From Larix kaempferi (taxonomy: Eukaryota > Streptophyta > Pinopsida > Pinales > Pinaceae): a stretch of 64,000 nt of DNA. The stretch is from assembly GCA_027924585.1 (NCBI GenBank), contig BSBM01000461.1, positions 10,865,001 to 10,929,000 on the forward strand, in the 5' to 3' direction. Of the stretch, positions 45,425 to 55,193 are shown piece after piece (position 1 is the first letter of the stretch; every line of letters begins with the position of its first letter). The notes beneath the pieces are model-generated. The model did not search any database. It was not told the DNA's origin and saw nothing but the letters and a program-made list of their open reading frames with translations. A program made the translations under genes and the position numbers.

Positions 45425-46240
45425 ATGTCTCACCACACCAAGCTTGAGGATAAGCTTGATGGAGCTGATAATTTCCGATTATGGAAGTATAGGATTGGGT
45501 TAATCCTAGAAGAAAATGATTTGGACATCTCAATAAAGGAAGATGTTCCAGTTCTAGAGGGAGATGAGGCTAAGGCCTTACACAAGAAGGACTTGGTCAA
45601 GGCTAAGAGAATCATTGCTGATTCTATAAAGGACCATCTCATACCCCATGTGTCTTCCCTAAAGACATCTAAGGAGATGTTTGACTGCTTGACCAAATTG
45701 TTTGAAGGAAAGAACATAAATCGGAAGATGACTCCGCGGAACCAACTGAAAGGGGTAAAGCTTCAGAATGGAGAGACCATTCAATCTTACTTCTCTAAGG
45801 TCTCTCAAATCAAGGAACAACTTGAAGCTATGGATGAAGTAGTGGAGAATGGTGAAATTGTGATGACCACATTGAACGGCCTACCTAGGTCATGGGACTC
45901 CTTCATCCAAGGAATCTGTGCAAGAAGAAAATTGGTCTCCTTCAGTAGACTATGGGAGGAGTGTTCACAAGAAGAGGCTAGGCTTGTGGCTTGAGAAGAA
46001 AATATGGGAAATGAAGATCAAGCTCTCACAGCACACGCCAAGAATGGAAAGTTCAAGAGGGAGCATTCTCATCCCAAGAAACCTTCTCACCACTATAAAA
46101 ATAGGAAACATCTAAGATGCTTTACATGTAATGAGAAGGGACACTTTGCCTCAGATTGTCTCAAGAACAAGAAGGACAACAACAACAACTTCAACAAGAA
46201 GAAGAATGGAAACACAAGAAATATCATGCTCATGCTGCTG
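45425..46240 (+). pseudogene. gag: Copia-3 gag
   Basis: Start ATG 45425 (MSHHTKLEDKL), an open capsid frame of 189 codons (FRLWKYRIGLILEENDLDIS; RSWDSFIQGICARRKLVSFS), stop at 45992-45994 where copia-2 reads Arg (CGA to TGA), then the same frame from 46004 with a complete zinc knuckle CFTCNEKGHFASDC (CX2CX4HX4C). Shifts to frame 1 near 46190 in an Asn/Lys-rich stretch and runs on into the protease. Confidence 0.9.
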
Positions 46241-47205
46241 AGGATGATGAACCTCCCAAGAAGAAGGCTAGAGCAGAAAGTGATGACTCATCTATTGAAG
46301 ATGAATATGTTCTAATCTCTGCTCTCACAGGTACTATCTCTCATGGATGTAATGATTGTCTTATTGATGGTGGGGCTTCTAAACACATGACTGGGTTTAA
46401 AGAATCTTTTGTAGATTTATCTGAACATGAGTCACCCCATAAGGTGAAACTTGGGGATGACTATCAATATCCCATAAAAGGAAGTGGTGAAGCTTCTTAC
46501 ATGCTAGACTCAGGGAAATCTTTGAAAATGAAGGATGTTCTATATGTACCTGGGCTCAAGAAGAATCTCCTATCCATATAATCTCTAGATACAAAAGGGA
46601 TTCGAGTTGCATTTGTGGATGGCCAAGTACTCATGTGGCCAAAGGGTAAGACCATAGATGATGCAATAGTGATTGGAGAGCAAGAGGGAGGATTGTACAA
46701 ATTGAAGGGACAACTTGAACATGCCATGGTACATGAATCCATGGAGCCAAGTGAACTTTGGAATAGAAGGCTTGCACATGTGCACTATAGGGCACTACCA
46801 ATTGCAAACAAAGCTGTGGAAGGTCTTCCTGAAATCCACTCAAAGCATGAAGGTGTTTGCAAAGGATGTGCAAAAGGAAAGAACACAAAGAAGGCATTTC
46901 CAAGCAGTGAAAGAAAAGCAAAAGGAATCTTGGATATTATCCACTCTGATGTTTGCGGTCCGATGTCATCCAGTTCTTTGAGTGGGTATGTATACTATGT
47001 TTTTTTCATTAATGATTTCTCTAGGAAGACTTGGGTTTATTTCTTGAAGAACAAAGATGAAGTGTTTGATAAGTTCAAGGAATTCAAAGCCTTGATAGAA
47101 AATCAAACAGATAAAAAGATTAAGACTTTCAGATCCAACAATGGTGGATAATTCACTTCAGGTGATTTCAAGAAGTTATGCAGTGATTCAGGGATTAAGA
47201 GGGAG
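46241..47205 (+). pseudogene. pol: Copia-3 protease and integrase core
   Basis: Frame 1. Protease CLIDGGASKHMTGFKESF (DGG where DSG is usual), then DDYQYPIKGSGEASYMLDSG. Stop at 46579-46581. Integrase zinc domain NRRLAHVHYRALP (the first His of the HHCC finger is Asn) and CKGCAKGKNTKK. Core: HSDVCGPM keeps the first Asp, but the second is Asn (FRSNNGG) and is followed by a stop at 47149-47151. Both changes are G-to-A. Confidence 0.88.
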
Positions 47206-48894
47206 TTGATTGCTCCCTACAATCCACAAGAAAATGGATTTGTAGAAAGGAAGAATAGAACTATCATGGAAGCAGCACAGGCAATGCTTCATGACCAGGA
47301 TCTGCCTATGCATCTATGGGCAGAAGCAGCTAAGACAACTGTATATGTACAGAACATAACACCTCACAAGATATTGGACAACAAGACACCAGAAGAAGTC
47401 TTCTCTGGTAAGAAACCTGAAGTTATCCATCTTAGGATATTTGGTTGTCTAGTATACACACACATTCCAAAAGAAAAGAGGACAAAGCTAGATCCTTCAG
47501 GAAAGAATGGCATCTTTGTGGGTTATAGTGAAAGCTCGAAGGCTTACAGAATATACTTTCTAGGGTTCAATAAAATTGACATCAGCAGGGATGTAACATT
47601 TGATGAAGACTCAGCATACATCAAATCAAGGAAGACACCTGTTGAAGACCATGAAGAACCAAAGGAAACCAGATTTCAAGACACCACTATGAATGAAGGA
47701 ATTCCAGAAGTAAATCGTGAAATTGAAGATCCACAAGAACCTATAGATCCACCCCATGAGAAGAACTCTCACAAGAGGAAACCTGCATGGGCCAGAGAGC
47801 TCATTCAAGATGCAGAAAGGTATGGTATTCCAGAAGAAGAACACAGAGAAAGGAAGAGGACTAGATCACATACCAGTTATGTTGCCCTACTCTGTGATAT
47901 TATGAACAAAGAACCTTCCAGCTATGAGGAAGCAGCGGAAAAGAAAGAATGGAAGGATGCCATGGTCGAAGAGTACCAATCGATCATGAAGAATGATGCT
48001 TGGGATGTGGTCCCAAGACCTGAAGGGAATTCATTGGTGACTTCCAAATGGATCTATAAGATCAAGCATGCTGCAGATGGTAGCATAGAAAAATACAAGG
48101 CGAGGTTTGTAGCCCGTGGCTTCTCTCAGAAAGAGGGAATAGACTATGAAGAGACTTTTGCTCCTGTAGTCAGATACACTTCCATAAGAACAGTACTTTC
48201 TCTGGCTATAGTGATGAAGTGGAAGATACACCAGATGGATGTCAAGACAACTTTCTTGAATGGTGTAGTAGAAGAGGAAGTATATGTGGAGCAACCACTT
48301 GGTTTTGAGACACATGACAGGGAGTCATATGTGTGCAGGTTGAAGAAAGCCTTGTATGGCTTGAAACAAGCTCCTAGGACTTGGTCTGGTAGGATGGACA
48401 GTTTTCTATCCAGTTTGGGATTTACCAAGAGTAAAGCAGATTCCAACCTTTACTATAAGGTTGAGGAAGGTAATCCTATGATACTACTCCTATATGTGGA
48501 TGACCTGTTTGTTATAGGAGAGGATGGGTTGATTGCCGACACCAAGAGGAAGATTGCAACCGAGTTCGAGATGAAGGAATTGGGGATGATGCACTATTTT
48601 CTAGGCATGGAGGTGTGGCAGAGTGCAGATGGGATCTTCCTTGGACAAGGGAAGTATGCAATAGAGATCCTGAAGAGGTTTGGGATGATGGAATGCAAGG
48701 CCATGGCCACACCTATGGCATCGAATCTGAATCTTTTGTGTGATGATTCATCTGAACCGGTTGATGTCACGATGTATCGTCAGATGATTGGGTCCTTGAT
48801 GTACCTGACGAATATGAGACCAGATATTTGCTTTGCAGTGAACAAATTGAGCCAGTTCCTGAGGATCCGAGAAGTGTTCACCTGGTTGCTGTAA
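47206..48894 (+). pseudogene. pol: Copia-3 integrase end and reverse transcriptase
   Basis: A 562-codon open frame, the longest in the window. Integrase Glu in NGFVERKNRTIMEAAQAM, RIFGCLVYTHIPKEKR, KNGIFVGYSESSKAYRIY, linker, RT from DVVPRPEGNSLVTSKWIYK, EKYKARFVARGFSQKEGIDY, MDVKTTFLNGVVEEEVYVEQ, KKALYGLKQAPRTWSGRMDS, LLLYVDDLFVIGEDG (YVDD near 48502), GMMHYFLGMEVWQSADGIFL. Ends by frameshift near 48865 at the RT-RNase H junction; RNase H continues in frame 3. Confidence 0.92.
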
Positions 48895-49310
48895 AGCATA
48901 TTCTGAGGTACCTGAAGGGTACAGTTGATTATGGGCTCAAGTATGATGCGAATCAAAAGTTTAACCTGGAGGGTTATGTTGATTCGGATTGGGCAGGAAG
49001 TGCTACAGATAGGAAGAGCACTTTGGGGTGCTGCTTCAGTATGGGATCAGGTGTGATCTCCTGGTTTAGTAGGAAGCAGTCCTGTGTAGCACTAAGTACA
49101 GCTGAAGCAGAGTATGTTGCAGCTTGTTTGGCTAGTTGTGAGGCAGTATGGCTGAGGAAGCTACTGTCTGAGCTATTTGATCTCCCGTTGGATGGTACTG
49201 GTATCTTTTATGACAACCAGAGTTGTGTGAAGCTGTCTGAGAACCTAGCGTTCCATGATAGGTCGAAGCACATTGAGATCAAATATCACTATATCAGGGA
49301 TATGGTGTAG
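48866..49310 (+). pseudogene. pol: Copia-3 RNase H
   Basis: Frame 3: HLVAVKHILRYLKGTVDYGL, EGYVDSDWAGSATDRKSTLG (Asp), LSTAEAEYVAACLASCEAVW (Glu), FYDNQSCVKLSENLAFHDRS (Asp), ending KYHYIRDMV with stop at 49308-49310. The reading frame beyond the stop still resembles copia C-termini (GAVKLLYVATDEQVTYVLTK to 49454), so the stop is secondary but is shared with copia-2. Confidence 0.9.
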
Positions 49311-49535
49311 AGAGGAGCAGTGAAGCTCCTGTATGTTGCGACAGATGAGCAGGTTACATATGTGTTGACGAAACCACTAGCCAGAGTGAAGTTCGAGTAC
49401 TTCAGAGCGAGGCTTGGTGTTTTTCAGATAGAATATACTTCGAGGAAGAAGTGATGGGACACATCTACAGGAGCCATTCCAAGCATGGTGAGAGGAGGAT
49501 CCTTCCCATGGCTGTGGATGTAAGCGTTGTGTGAT

Positions 49536-49812
49536 GAGCATCAGGACGATGCTCCAGTTACTGCTTGATATGATCAGTTGGATCATGTATATGTATATGC
49601 ATCAGTTAGATGCTTGGTATGATCAGTTGGATCATGTATATGTATATGCATAAGGACGATGCAGTGATCATGATCAGGACGATCACGTGAGATGAGTATC
49701 AGGATGATACTCTGGATGATATGCATAACGATGATGCTATGATGATGATCAGGATGATCATATGTGATGATATGTATCAGGTGGATACATTACATAATCA
49801 GTTGGATTATGT
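49536..49812 (+). repeat. Cluster of short hairpins in copia-3 3' region
   Basis: Eleven inverted repeats follow one another. Arms are 5-8 bp and the five-base loop nearly always begins AG: GAGCATC/GATGCTC (49536), ATGATC/GATCAT (49570, 49619, 49745), GCATC/GATGC (49599), TGATC/GATCA (49671), GAGTATC/GATACTC (49694), ATGTATC/GATACAT (49772), ACATAATC/GATTATGT (49792); two further ones (49648, 49723) have a mismatch next to the loop. The shared core is ATC-AGNNN-GAT. Copia-2 lacks this block at the matching place. Confidence 0.85.
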
Positions 49813-49854
49813 GTGATGAGTTCCGAAGACACAGATGCACATGGGATTTTCGGA

Positions 49855-50170
49855 CATGGTTGTAGATGTGTTCTCCCATGGTCGCGATGTAATTTCCGGT
49901 GCCATTCGAGCATGGTTGTAGATGTGTTCTCCCATGGCTGTGATATAAGTGTTGTTCCATTCGAGCATGGTTGTAGACGTGTTCTCCCATGGCTGCAATA
50001 TAAGTGCTGTGCCATTCGAGCATGGTTGTAGATGTGTTCTCCCATGGCTGCGATATAAGTGTTGTGCCATTCTCGCATGGTTGAAGTGTGTCTTCCCATG
50101 GCGTAGATATAAGTACTGAGCCTTTCACGGATGGTTGAAGTGTGTCTTCCCATGCCGGTGAATGTAAGTG
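49855..50170 (+). repeat. 55-bp tandem repeat in copia-3 3' region
   Basis: Six units start at 49855, 49911, 49966, 50021, 50076 and 50129. Most have CATGG, about 17 bases, CCATG, then a tail such as gatataagtgttgt. The same layout and period as the copia-2 array (read on minus), with shared words gccattc, catggtt and ccatgg, but the spacer sequence differs. A lone related unit lies at 49473-49530. Confidence 0.85.
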
Positions 50171-50211
50171 CTGTGTGATGTGCATCTGGGTTGTGCTTCG
50201 TGAACGATGCT

Positions 50212-50247
50212 ATGATCAGTATGATCATGAGTATCAGGATGATACTC
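50212..50247 (+). repeat. Hairpin pair after the 55-bp array
   Basis: Two more hairpins of the same form: ATGATC/GATCAT with loop AGTAT (50212-50228) and GAGTATC/GATACTC with loop AGGAT (50229-50247). The second equals one at 49694-49712. Copia-2 lacks both. Confidence 0.82.
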
Positions 50248-50635
50248 CGTGGCCATGGACAGGTTGTGCAATAGCATGTAAAAGGTCCTGGGAGATACGA
50301 TAGGTTGAGCTGTGTGCTCGTAATCAGTCCTGGGATGCTCTTTCGAGGTTTTGTTGACTCACGTAATAAGTCCTGAGGATTCCATAGTATGGCCAGTGAT
50401 GATGAAGACCTACAGGTGGTGGGCCTACATCCAGCATGAAAAAGGGCTAGCTCTGTAGAACTTCCTATGACGAGAAGAATTCAGAGATAACCCAGTGATC
50501 GAGATGTCAAGTACAGCAGTAGTGATGATGATGATGATGATGCTCCGTGATCCAATGATGATGATCCAGCACCAGAATTGAAGACTTGCGCCAATATGTA
50601 TTGATGACCTGTGACGAAAGAATACCTTCCTAGTT
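50248..50635. other. Non-coding 3' end of copia-3
   Basis: No coding. Contains a GATGAT run (50525-50541) and the words ctgggatgctctttcgaggttttg that echo the 60-bp repeat of copia-2 (single-copy here, reverse complement), so copia-2 has amplified a motif that is unrepeated in copia-3. Confidence 0.55.
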
Positions 50636-50644
50636 AAGAGGGAG
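50636..50644 (+). other. Copia-3 polypurine tract
   Basis: AAGAGGGAG touches the 3' LTR start. Confidence 0.8.
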
Positions 50645-51247
50645 TGTTGATGTATTTGTAACTTTGGAAGATATTCTTCTATGTATTACATTTATACTTT
50701 ATTGTATATCCCATAGAGATGTATTATTCCTCTGATTGAAAGTGTCGTCATTTGTAATTGGAAGTGTCGTCATGTGTATTGACAAGTGTCGTCATTTGTA
50801 TTGATGGGTTATTAGATCACCAGTGAGGGTTTGGCCCTGATTAGGTCATGTGGTTGGGTTATTAGACTTGAGTAGCAAGTCGCCCCCAGTGAATTAATTG
50901 GCAGGTCAAGTCAAGTATAAATAAGAGGGGTGTGTCCCTCATTCTATTCATTCACTCACTTATCAAGCTCGCATAGCTAAGAGAGAAAGTGGTGCACATG
51001 TGGAGGAGTAGGAGCATCTTCTAGAGACATCTTATTAGGTTTGATCCTTGTGATCTTGTACTTGGGTTTATTCTATCTCTGAGGAAGTTGCGGGGTTTTT
51101 CACCTTCTTGGTTTTCCCTGGCGAAACTCCGTGTCTCTTGTGTGATTGCTTTTGTGTCTATGATTGATATGCTGTAGAGATATGTTGTACATTTTATTCT
51201 CTTAGAGATCCTAATGATAATGGAATGAAATTATCAAAAATTTAACA
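50645..51247 (+). repeat. Copia-3 3' LTR
   Basis: 603 bp; TATA box at 50918-50925; partner of 44292-44854. Confidence 0.93.
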
Positions 51248-51252
51248 GTTTC

Positions 51253-52270
51253 TTGAACATGGCACTCATTTGCATTTGCATACTGCACTTGGATCATCCG
51301 TTTGTCCTTGAGTTTCACCTATTTCCCGAGTCTTGTTACTCCTTTGAGTCATTCAAAGAACGCTGCCATCATTAGTTTCATTAGGAGTTGGTACCATAAC
51401 TCCTCAAGTCAATACTTCCAAGGCATGCCATGCCCATGTTCAAGAATATTATCGCTATTCATTATCTGCAGTCAGTACACCTTCCATTATGTCGGTCTAC
51501 TCTGAGTTAGTCTTGCATGTCAGTGTACCATCCAATCTTCTCTACACATCCTTTGTTGTGTTTCTTGTCGATGATGGGGGATTCATCATATCCCTCCTTT
51601 GACGAATTCATCTTTGTCAACTTCAACACATCATCTGAGGATCGAATCTAGAAACCAACCAAGTACCTTGGCCCTGCATGCCTCAATGGCAGGTTACCTC
51701 GCTTTCGACATGATTTTACATCATCGACTCTTGATTGAAAGATTTCATCTCGCATTCGACTTCAACTCATTTATTCACGCTTGATTATATGTACTGTGAT
51801 ACCTTGGGGATCATTGACATTAATGGTGATTTGCCTCTCACTTGTTAACGATATACATTAATGATCGCTAATCATGTGGTTTCTACCATGTTCGATGTCA
51901 AGACATTTGTAATCACATGGATAGATTCGTATCATCACGGGTTCAGCTTGAAGACCCTGGGGAGTCATGTTTTACCCAGGTTGAGATGTAGTTTGTATTG
52001 AGTCATGTCACACGGATCCACATTTGTATTGGTCGTGGCTATGTTATCATCTCATCATGGATCTGCGCTTGTGTCCAGTAGCCATGATAGTGTTCAATCG
52101 GTCATTACTACCATGGATTTGCATTGTATTGGTTGGAAGCCATGTTGTACGTCATATGAGACTGTGTAGTTAGAGTCAGTTGTACTGCAGCAGTGTCCTT
52201 CATCCGACAAGCCATTTCCATTCATTCTGTCAAAGCATTTCACTTGTCCAAATTTCAAACAGCTTCATGC
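51253..52270. other. Non-coding 3' part of the Tat-like element, right of copia-3
   Basis: Continues the gypsy 3' region after copia-3. No frame with similarity to a protein family; frames of 61-67 codons are unremarkable. Loose repeats of catggatytgc-like words at 52050-52140. Confidence 0.5.
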
Positions 52271-52280
52271 TTTGGGGGGC
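52271..52280 (+). other. Polypurine tract of the Tat-like element
   Basis: TTTGGGGGGC lies five bases before the LTR start at 52285; the G-run is the likely primer. Confidence 0.65.
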
Positions 52281-52284
52281 ATTC

Positions 52285-53181
52285 TGTTACACCTAAAATC
52301 CTACCATCATGAGATTTAGTGTATACATCCCTGAAGTTTCATTGGCTAAGTCATTAACCTGGAAGGGATACCACTGCATTCATGCTAGGTTTTGAGAGGT
52401 CATTGCAGGCTGCACTTATGCAACCTGCGATGTCACATCTTGCTCTCTTGCAGGGTGCGACGATGCCAGTTAATAGGAAAAAATAGCTTCTTCGAGCCCA
52501 TTCTCGAAGCCTGCTGAATTGGATCTTTATCCCTGACGTCTTGGGAGAGCTGGCACTTGGTTCCTAACCTCTTTAGAGGATCCCCTATCTCTCTCCTACT
52601 ATATCTCAACCTATCCTATCCATACCCTATCTACTTAGTCCTATATAAGTGAAGCTCTACCCCTCTCCAAAAGGAGGAAGTCTATAGTGTCTACATGTTG
52701 GTGAAATCATCATTGAGAGATCTATAACTCATCCATTGGAGAGACTCACACTTCCTTGGGAGGATATGGCATTTAGATTGGATGGAGAAGGATTGCTATG
52801 TTAAGCCTTGGTTGTAATCATTCTTCTATGTACTTTCCCTATTTACAATAATATAAACGCTTTCCACCAATATTGTTGTGTTGATAGTATTGTGTAGTTT
52901 ACCTGCTTAACTGTTTACTTAGATCTATTATTGTATAGATGCTCTTTAATTTTTTGCATTGTTTTGTGTATCTTGACAAGTCTTGCAGCTGAGATCTGAC
53001 GACCGCAAGGTGTGGAGCAACATCCAGGAGAAAGGGCTACAAGTTTAAGGTAAGACATCTAGTGACTCGATCCTTAATTAGATCTAGGAAAGTGGTTTAT
53101 AGTTTGTACTATTTGTTCTAGACTCGCATTGAGCTAGGGATATCCGGATCACGTCCGCTCAAGTGGATTGTCCGTCAAACA
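52285..53181 (+). repeat. 3' LTR of the Tat-like element
   Basis: 897 bp; partner of 23468-24364. Followed by the CCATG duplication. Confidence 0.92.
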
Positions 53182-53422
53182 CCATGGTTGATGATAATGG
53201 TGAGAAGATGCTTTGAATCAAAATAAACATCATAAAGAGGAAAATTGCATAATAGGAATTTGGTGGGAATTTATTCATGATGACTTGTAATATTTTTTCC
53301 TTTTCTTATGATGTGGAAGCAGGAAATTTGTGCAAATTTGCTCGATACACAAAAGAATACTTTCAATATGAAACATATAAAACAATGCTATATTATGCCG
53401 ATAAAATATGTATAAGGTAAAA

Positions 53423-53710
53423 CTATTGCAAACGACCATATTCAAACACAATGAATATAAACTGTAAAACACAATTACCTATTTCACTAATTCTTTTCAA
53501 ATTGTAATTGATCAACAATTGCTCTGTGCTTATTGATTTTATTGCATAAACCACAACTTTATTTCCATCATGCCCCTCAAACACACCACTGGGTAGCTTG
53601 TTAGTGCTTCCAGGATGTGAACAATTTATAAACCCCACACCATTTTTGGAAGCTTTGTGCCTTCCAACAATACATATAGATTCTCCTTTATTTTGGTTGT
53701 TCTCTTTCAC
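53423..53710 (-). CDS. Possible SET-domain exon (host gene fragment)
   Basis: A 95-codon minus frame contains GVGFINCSHPGSTNKLPSGV and NKVVVYAIKSISTEQLLINY. This resembles the end of SET domains, where a Phe-Ile-Asn-His/Cys-Ser motif is followed by a strand, then AIxxIxxGEELxxxY. A splice donor (AAATAG then GTAATT) lies at 53485-53486 after EIG, so the coding part may end there and the last 20 residues be intron. It is next to a chromovirus remnant, so may be a relic. Weak similarity by eye only. Confidence 0.33.
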   Translation of the reverse strand: MKENNQNKGESICIVGRHKASKNGVGFINCSHPGSTNKLPSGVFEGHDGNKVVVYAIKSISTEQLLINYNLKRISEIGNCVLQFIFIVFEYGRLQ

Positions 53711-53723
53711 TTTGCTATAATAT

Positions 53724-54002
53724 TGTCATGCACTAGATTCCCAGAAATAACACAAAACAAGAAGAAACAGTATTCCAATGCCTTAAGAATGAAATGAAAA
53801 GATGAATAATGAGCCCCTTCGAGGGGGAAACCTTGTAATTTACAATGTATTTTAGATACAAAACAAGATGATATATATATATATATGAGATAAAGGTATC
53901 ATTACCAATTTAGAGCCTACATAATTAGGGCTCTAGCCGACTAATAAAAATAATGTTAATATGATAATACAAATGTAATGCCACAATATATAGCACTTAA
54001 CA
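53724..54002 (-). repeat. Chromovirus 3' LTR
   Basis: About 279 bp. On minus it starts TGTTAAGTGC and ends near GCATGACA (a border at 53729 is also possible). AT run (TA)8 near 53873-53886. Confidence 0.7.
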
Positions 54003-54605
54003 TGCCACTCCCTTTCAAACAAGTTTTGTCCTCAACACTTGATTAAATATGTATGTTTCTTTATGAAGAACTCATCTTCCCATGTTGCTTCTTCTATTGG
54101 CAAGTTCTTCCACTTGATGAGGTACTCAGTAATTGATCAATTTCGTAGTTTCTTGATCCTTCTCTCAATGATTGTTTGAGGTTCTAGTATTAATTAACCT
54201 TCTTCATAAATATCTGGTGAAATAGCCTGGACTGGGATCTTGTCACCAATTACCTTTTTTAGGCAAGAAACATGGAAAATTGGATGTACATGTGAAGTTG
54301 GAGATAACTCTAATTTATATGCCATACTTCTAATCCTTTGCAACACCTTATCGGGACCATAGTACTTTGGTGCTAATTTTTTGTCCTTATTTTTCTACTT
54401 GAGGGACATATGTTTGTATGGTTGTAGCCTAAAAAATGCTCAATTTCTCACTACAATCACCTTTTCACTATGATGTTGATTTGCTTGTTGTTTCATCCTA
54501 TTTTGTGCTACAACTAAATTATCCTTCAATAATTGGAGAAATTCTTGTTGTTGCTCTATGTGATCCTCCACTGTTTGAACCTTAGATCTCTCTTTCAAGG
54601 ATCAC
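54003..54605 (-). pseudogene. pol: Chromovirus integrase end with chromodomain
   Basis: On minus: RMKQQANQHHSEK, LAPKYYGPDKVLQRIRSMAY (GPF/Y module; family reads PRYYGPYxVLxRIGxVAY), LELSPTSHVHPIFHVSCLKK, then chromodomain ITEYLIKWKNLPIEEATWED near 54130-54070, and ends beside the purine tract (GAAAGGGAGTGGCA). At least five stops. The chromodomain aromatic residues Tyr and Trp are kept. In living chromoviruses this domain steers integration to marked heterochromatin. Confidence 0.82.
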
Positions 54606-54665
54606 GTGATGGAAGGAGGATATGATTATTTAGTTAATGATATGATTATTTAATTAGTAACGCTT

Positions 54666-55193
54666 ATGTGTTTCTTAATACTTGTAAAGAAGTTAACAAA
54701 TTTATTTGCTTCCCTCGGATCATTGAAAACGACGATGAATATTCTCCACTGTCAAATCTTGTCCATAGAATACATAATCTTAATTATACAAAACATAATC
54801 GATAAACGATATGCTAAAGTTTGGGCACTCGAAACAATGGAGAATGTTTCCTTATATCAAAACAAGCTAGGATGGGAACAATATCGATCAAATAATGCAT
54901 ACTGGATTTTTTCATTGCTTAATTTAAGATTTGAGAGTCTTTCAAAAGTTACTTTGGGTGAATTTTACATTTCTGAGTGGCAACATGTGAAAAGACCCAA
55001 TCGGAGAAAAGGAAGTTTTTCCGCATGCTCACCTGTAAACTTGTACTTAAAGCAATCATGTTCTTATGTTAAAATGTTGATATTACATATTCAGATTAAC
55101 TATATTTCGTTTATATGTTGTGTAGTCCACTCTCGCTATTTATTTCTACAATGTTATACGAATATTCCCAATTTTTTTTATCTTTATAATTGA
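54666..55193 (+). CDS. Unidentified 175-residue ORF
   Basis: An open frame in AT-rich DNA. The middle (KRYAKVWALETMENVSLYQN, RSNNAYWIFSLLNLRFESLS, KVTLGEFYISEWQHVKRPNR) looks protein-like, with Trp and charged residues, while both ends are hydrophobic and may be chance extension. No family recognised; a plastid- or mitochondrion-derived fragment was considered but not matched. Confidence 0.25.
   Translation: MCFLILVKKLTNLFASLGSLKTTMNILHCQILSIEYIILIIQNIIDKRYAKVWALETMENVSLYQNKLGWEQYRSNNAYWIFSLLNLRFESLSKVTLGEFYISEWQHVKRPNRRKGSFSACSPVNLYLKQSCSYVKMLILHIQINYISFICCVVHSRYLFLQCYTNIPNFFYLYN

Larger units (their letters stand above)
44292..51247 (+). mobile_element. Copia-3: nearly complete Ty1/copia element
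   Basis: TG...CA LTRs (563 and 603 bp), perfect target duplication GTTTC (44287-44291 and 51248-51252), primer site, gag, protease, integrase, RT, RNase H, a 1.3 kb repeat-rich 3' region and purine tract. Total 6956 bp. It is a closer relative of copia-2 than of copia-1. A handful of stops and two frameshifts disable it. The LTR length difference is from two insertions in the 3' copy (about 25 bases near 50880 and 12 near 51175). Confidence 0.94.
23468..53181 (+). mobile_element. 29.7 kb Tat-like Ty3/gypsy element with nested copias
   Basis: Two LTRs of exactly 897 bp, TG...CA ends, and a perfect 5-bp target duplication CCATG (23463-23467 and 53182-53186). Without the copias (about 18 kb) the element is near 11.8 kb. 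Order: primer site, Pro/Gly-rich gag, protease, spacer, RT, RNase H, integrase, second RNase H, antisense ORF, long non-coding 3' region, purine tract. The DEGA protease, the integrase and RNH sequence types, the primer site with core TGGCGAC and the extra RNase H point to the Tat clade. By eye the LTRs show about two dozen mismatches in their first 300 bases, so the insertion is old. Gag-protease is in one frame and pol in another. Confidence 0.92.
53724..54605 (-). mobile_element. Chromovirus (gypsy) 3' remnant
   Basis: On minus: integrase C-terminal coding, chromodomain, purine tract and 3' LTR. Everything upstream (gag to integrase core) is missing. This is distinct from the gypsy body at 13254-16300, although both have the same short spacing between the pol end and the LTR. 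Confidence 0.82.

Noticed and set aside
49758-50228. 156-codon His/Thr-rich minus frame across the copia-3 array
   Set aside because: The 55-bp repeat read in antisense; three overlapping frames show the same repeats, so the frame is a by-product.
54666-55193. Organelle-derived gene
   Set aside because: Composition and length suggested a plastid or mitochondrial fragment, but I could not match it to any organelle protein.
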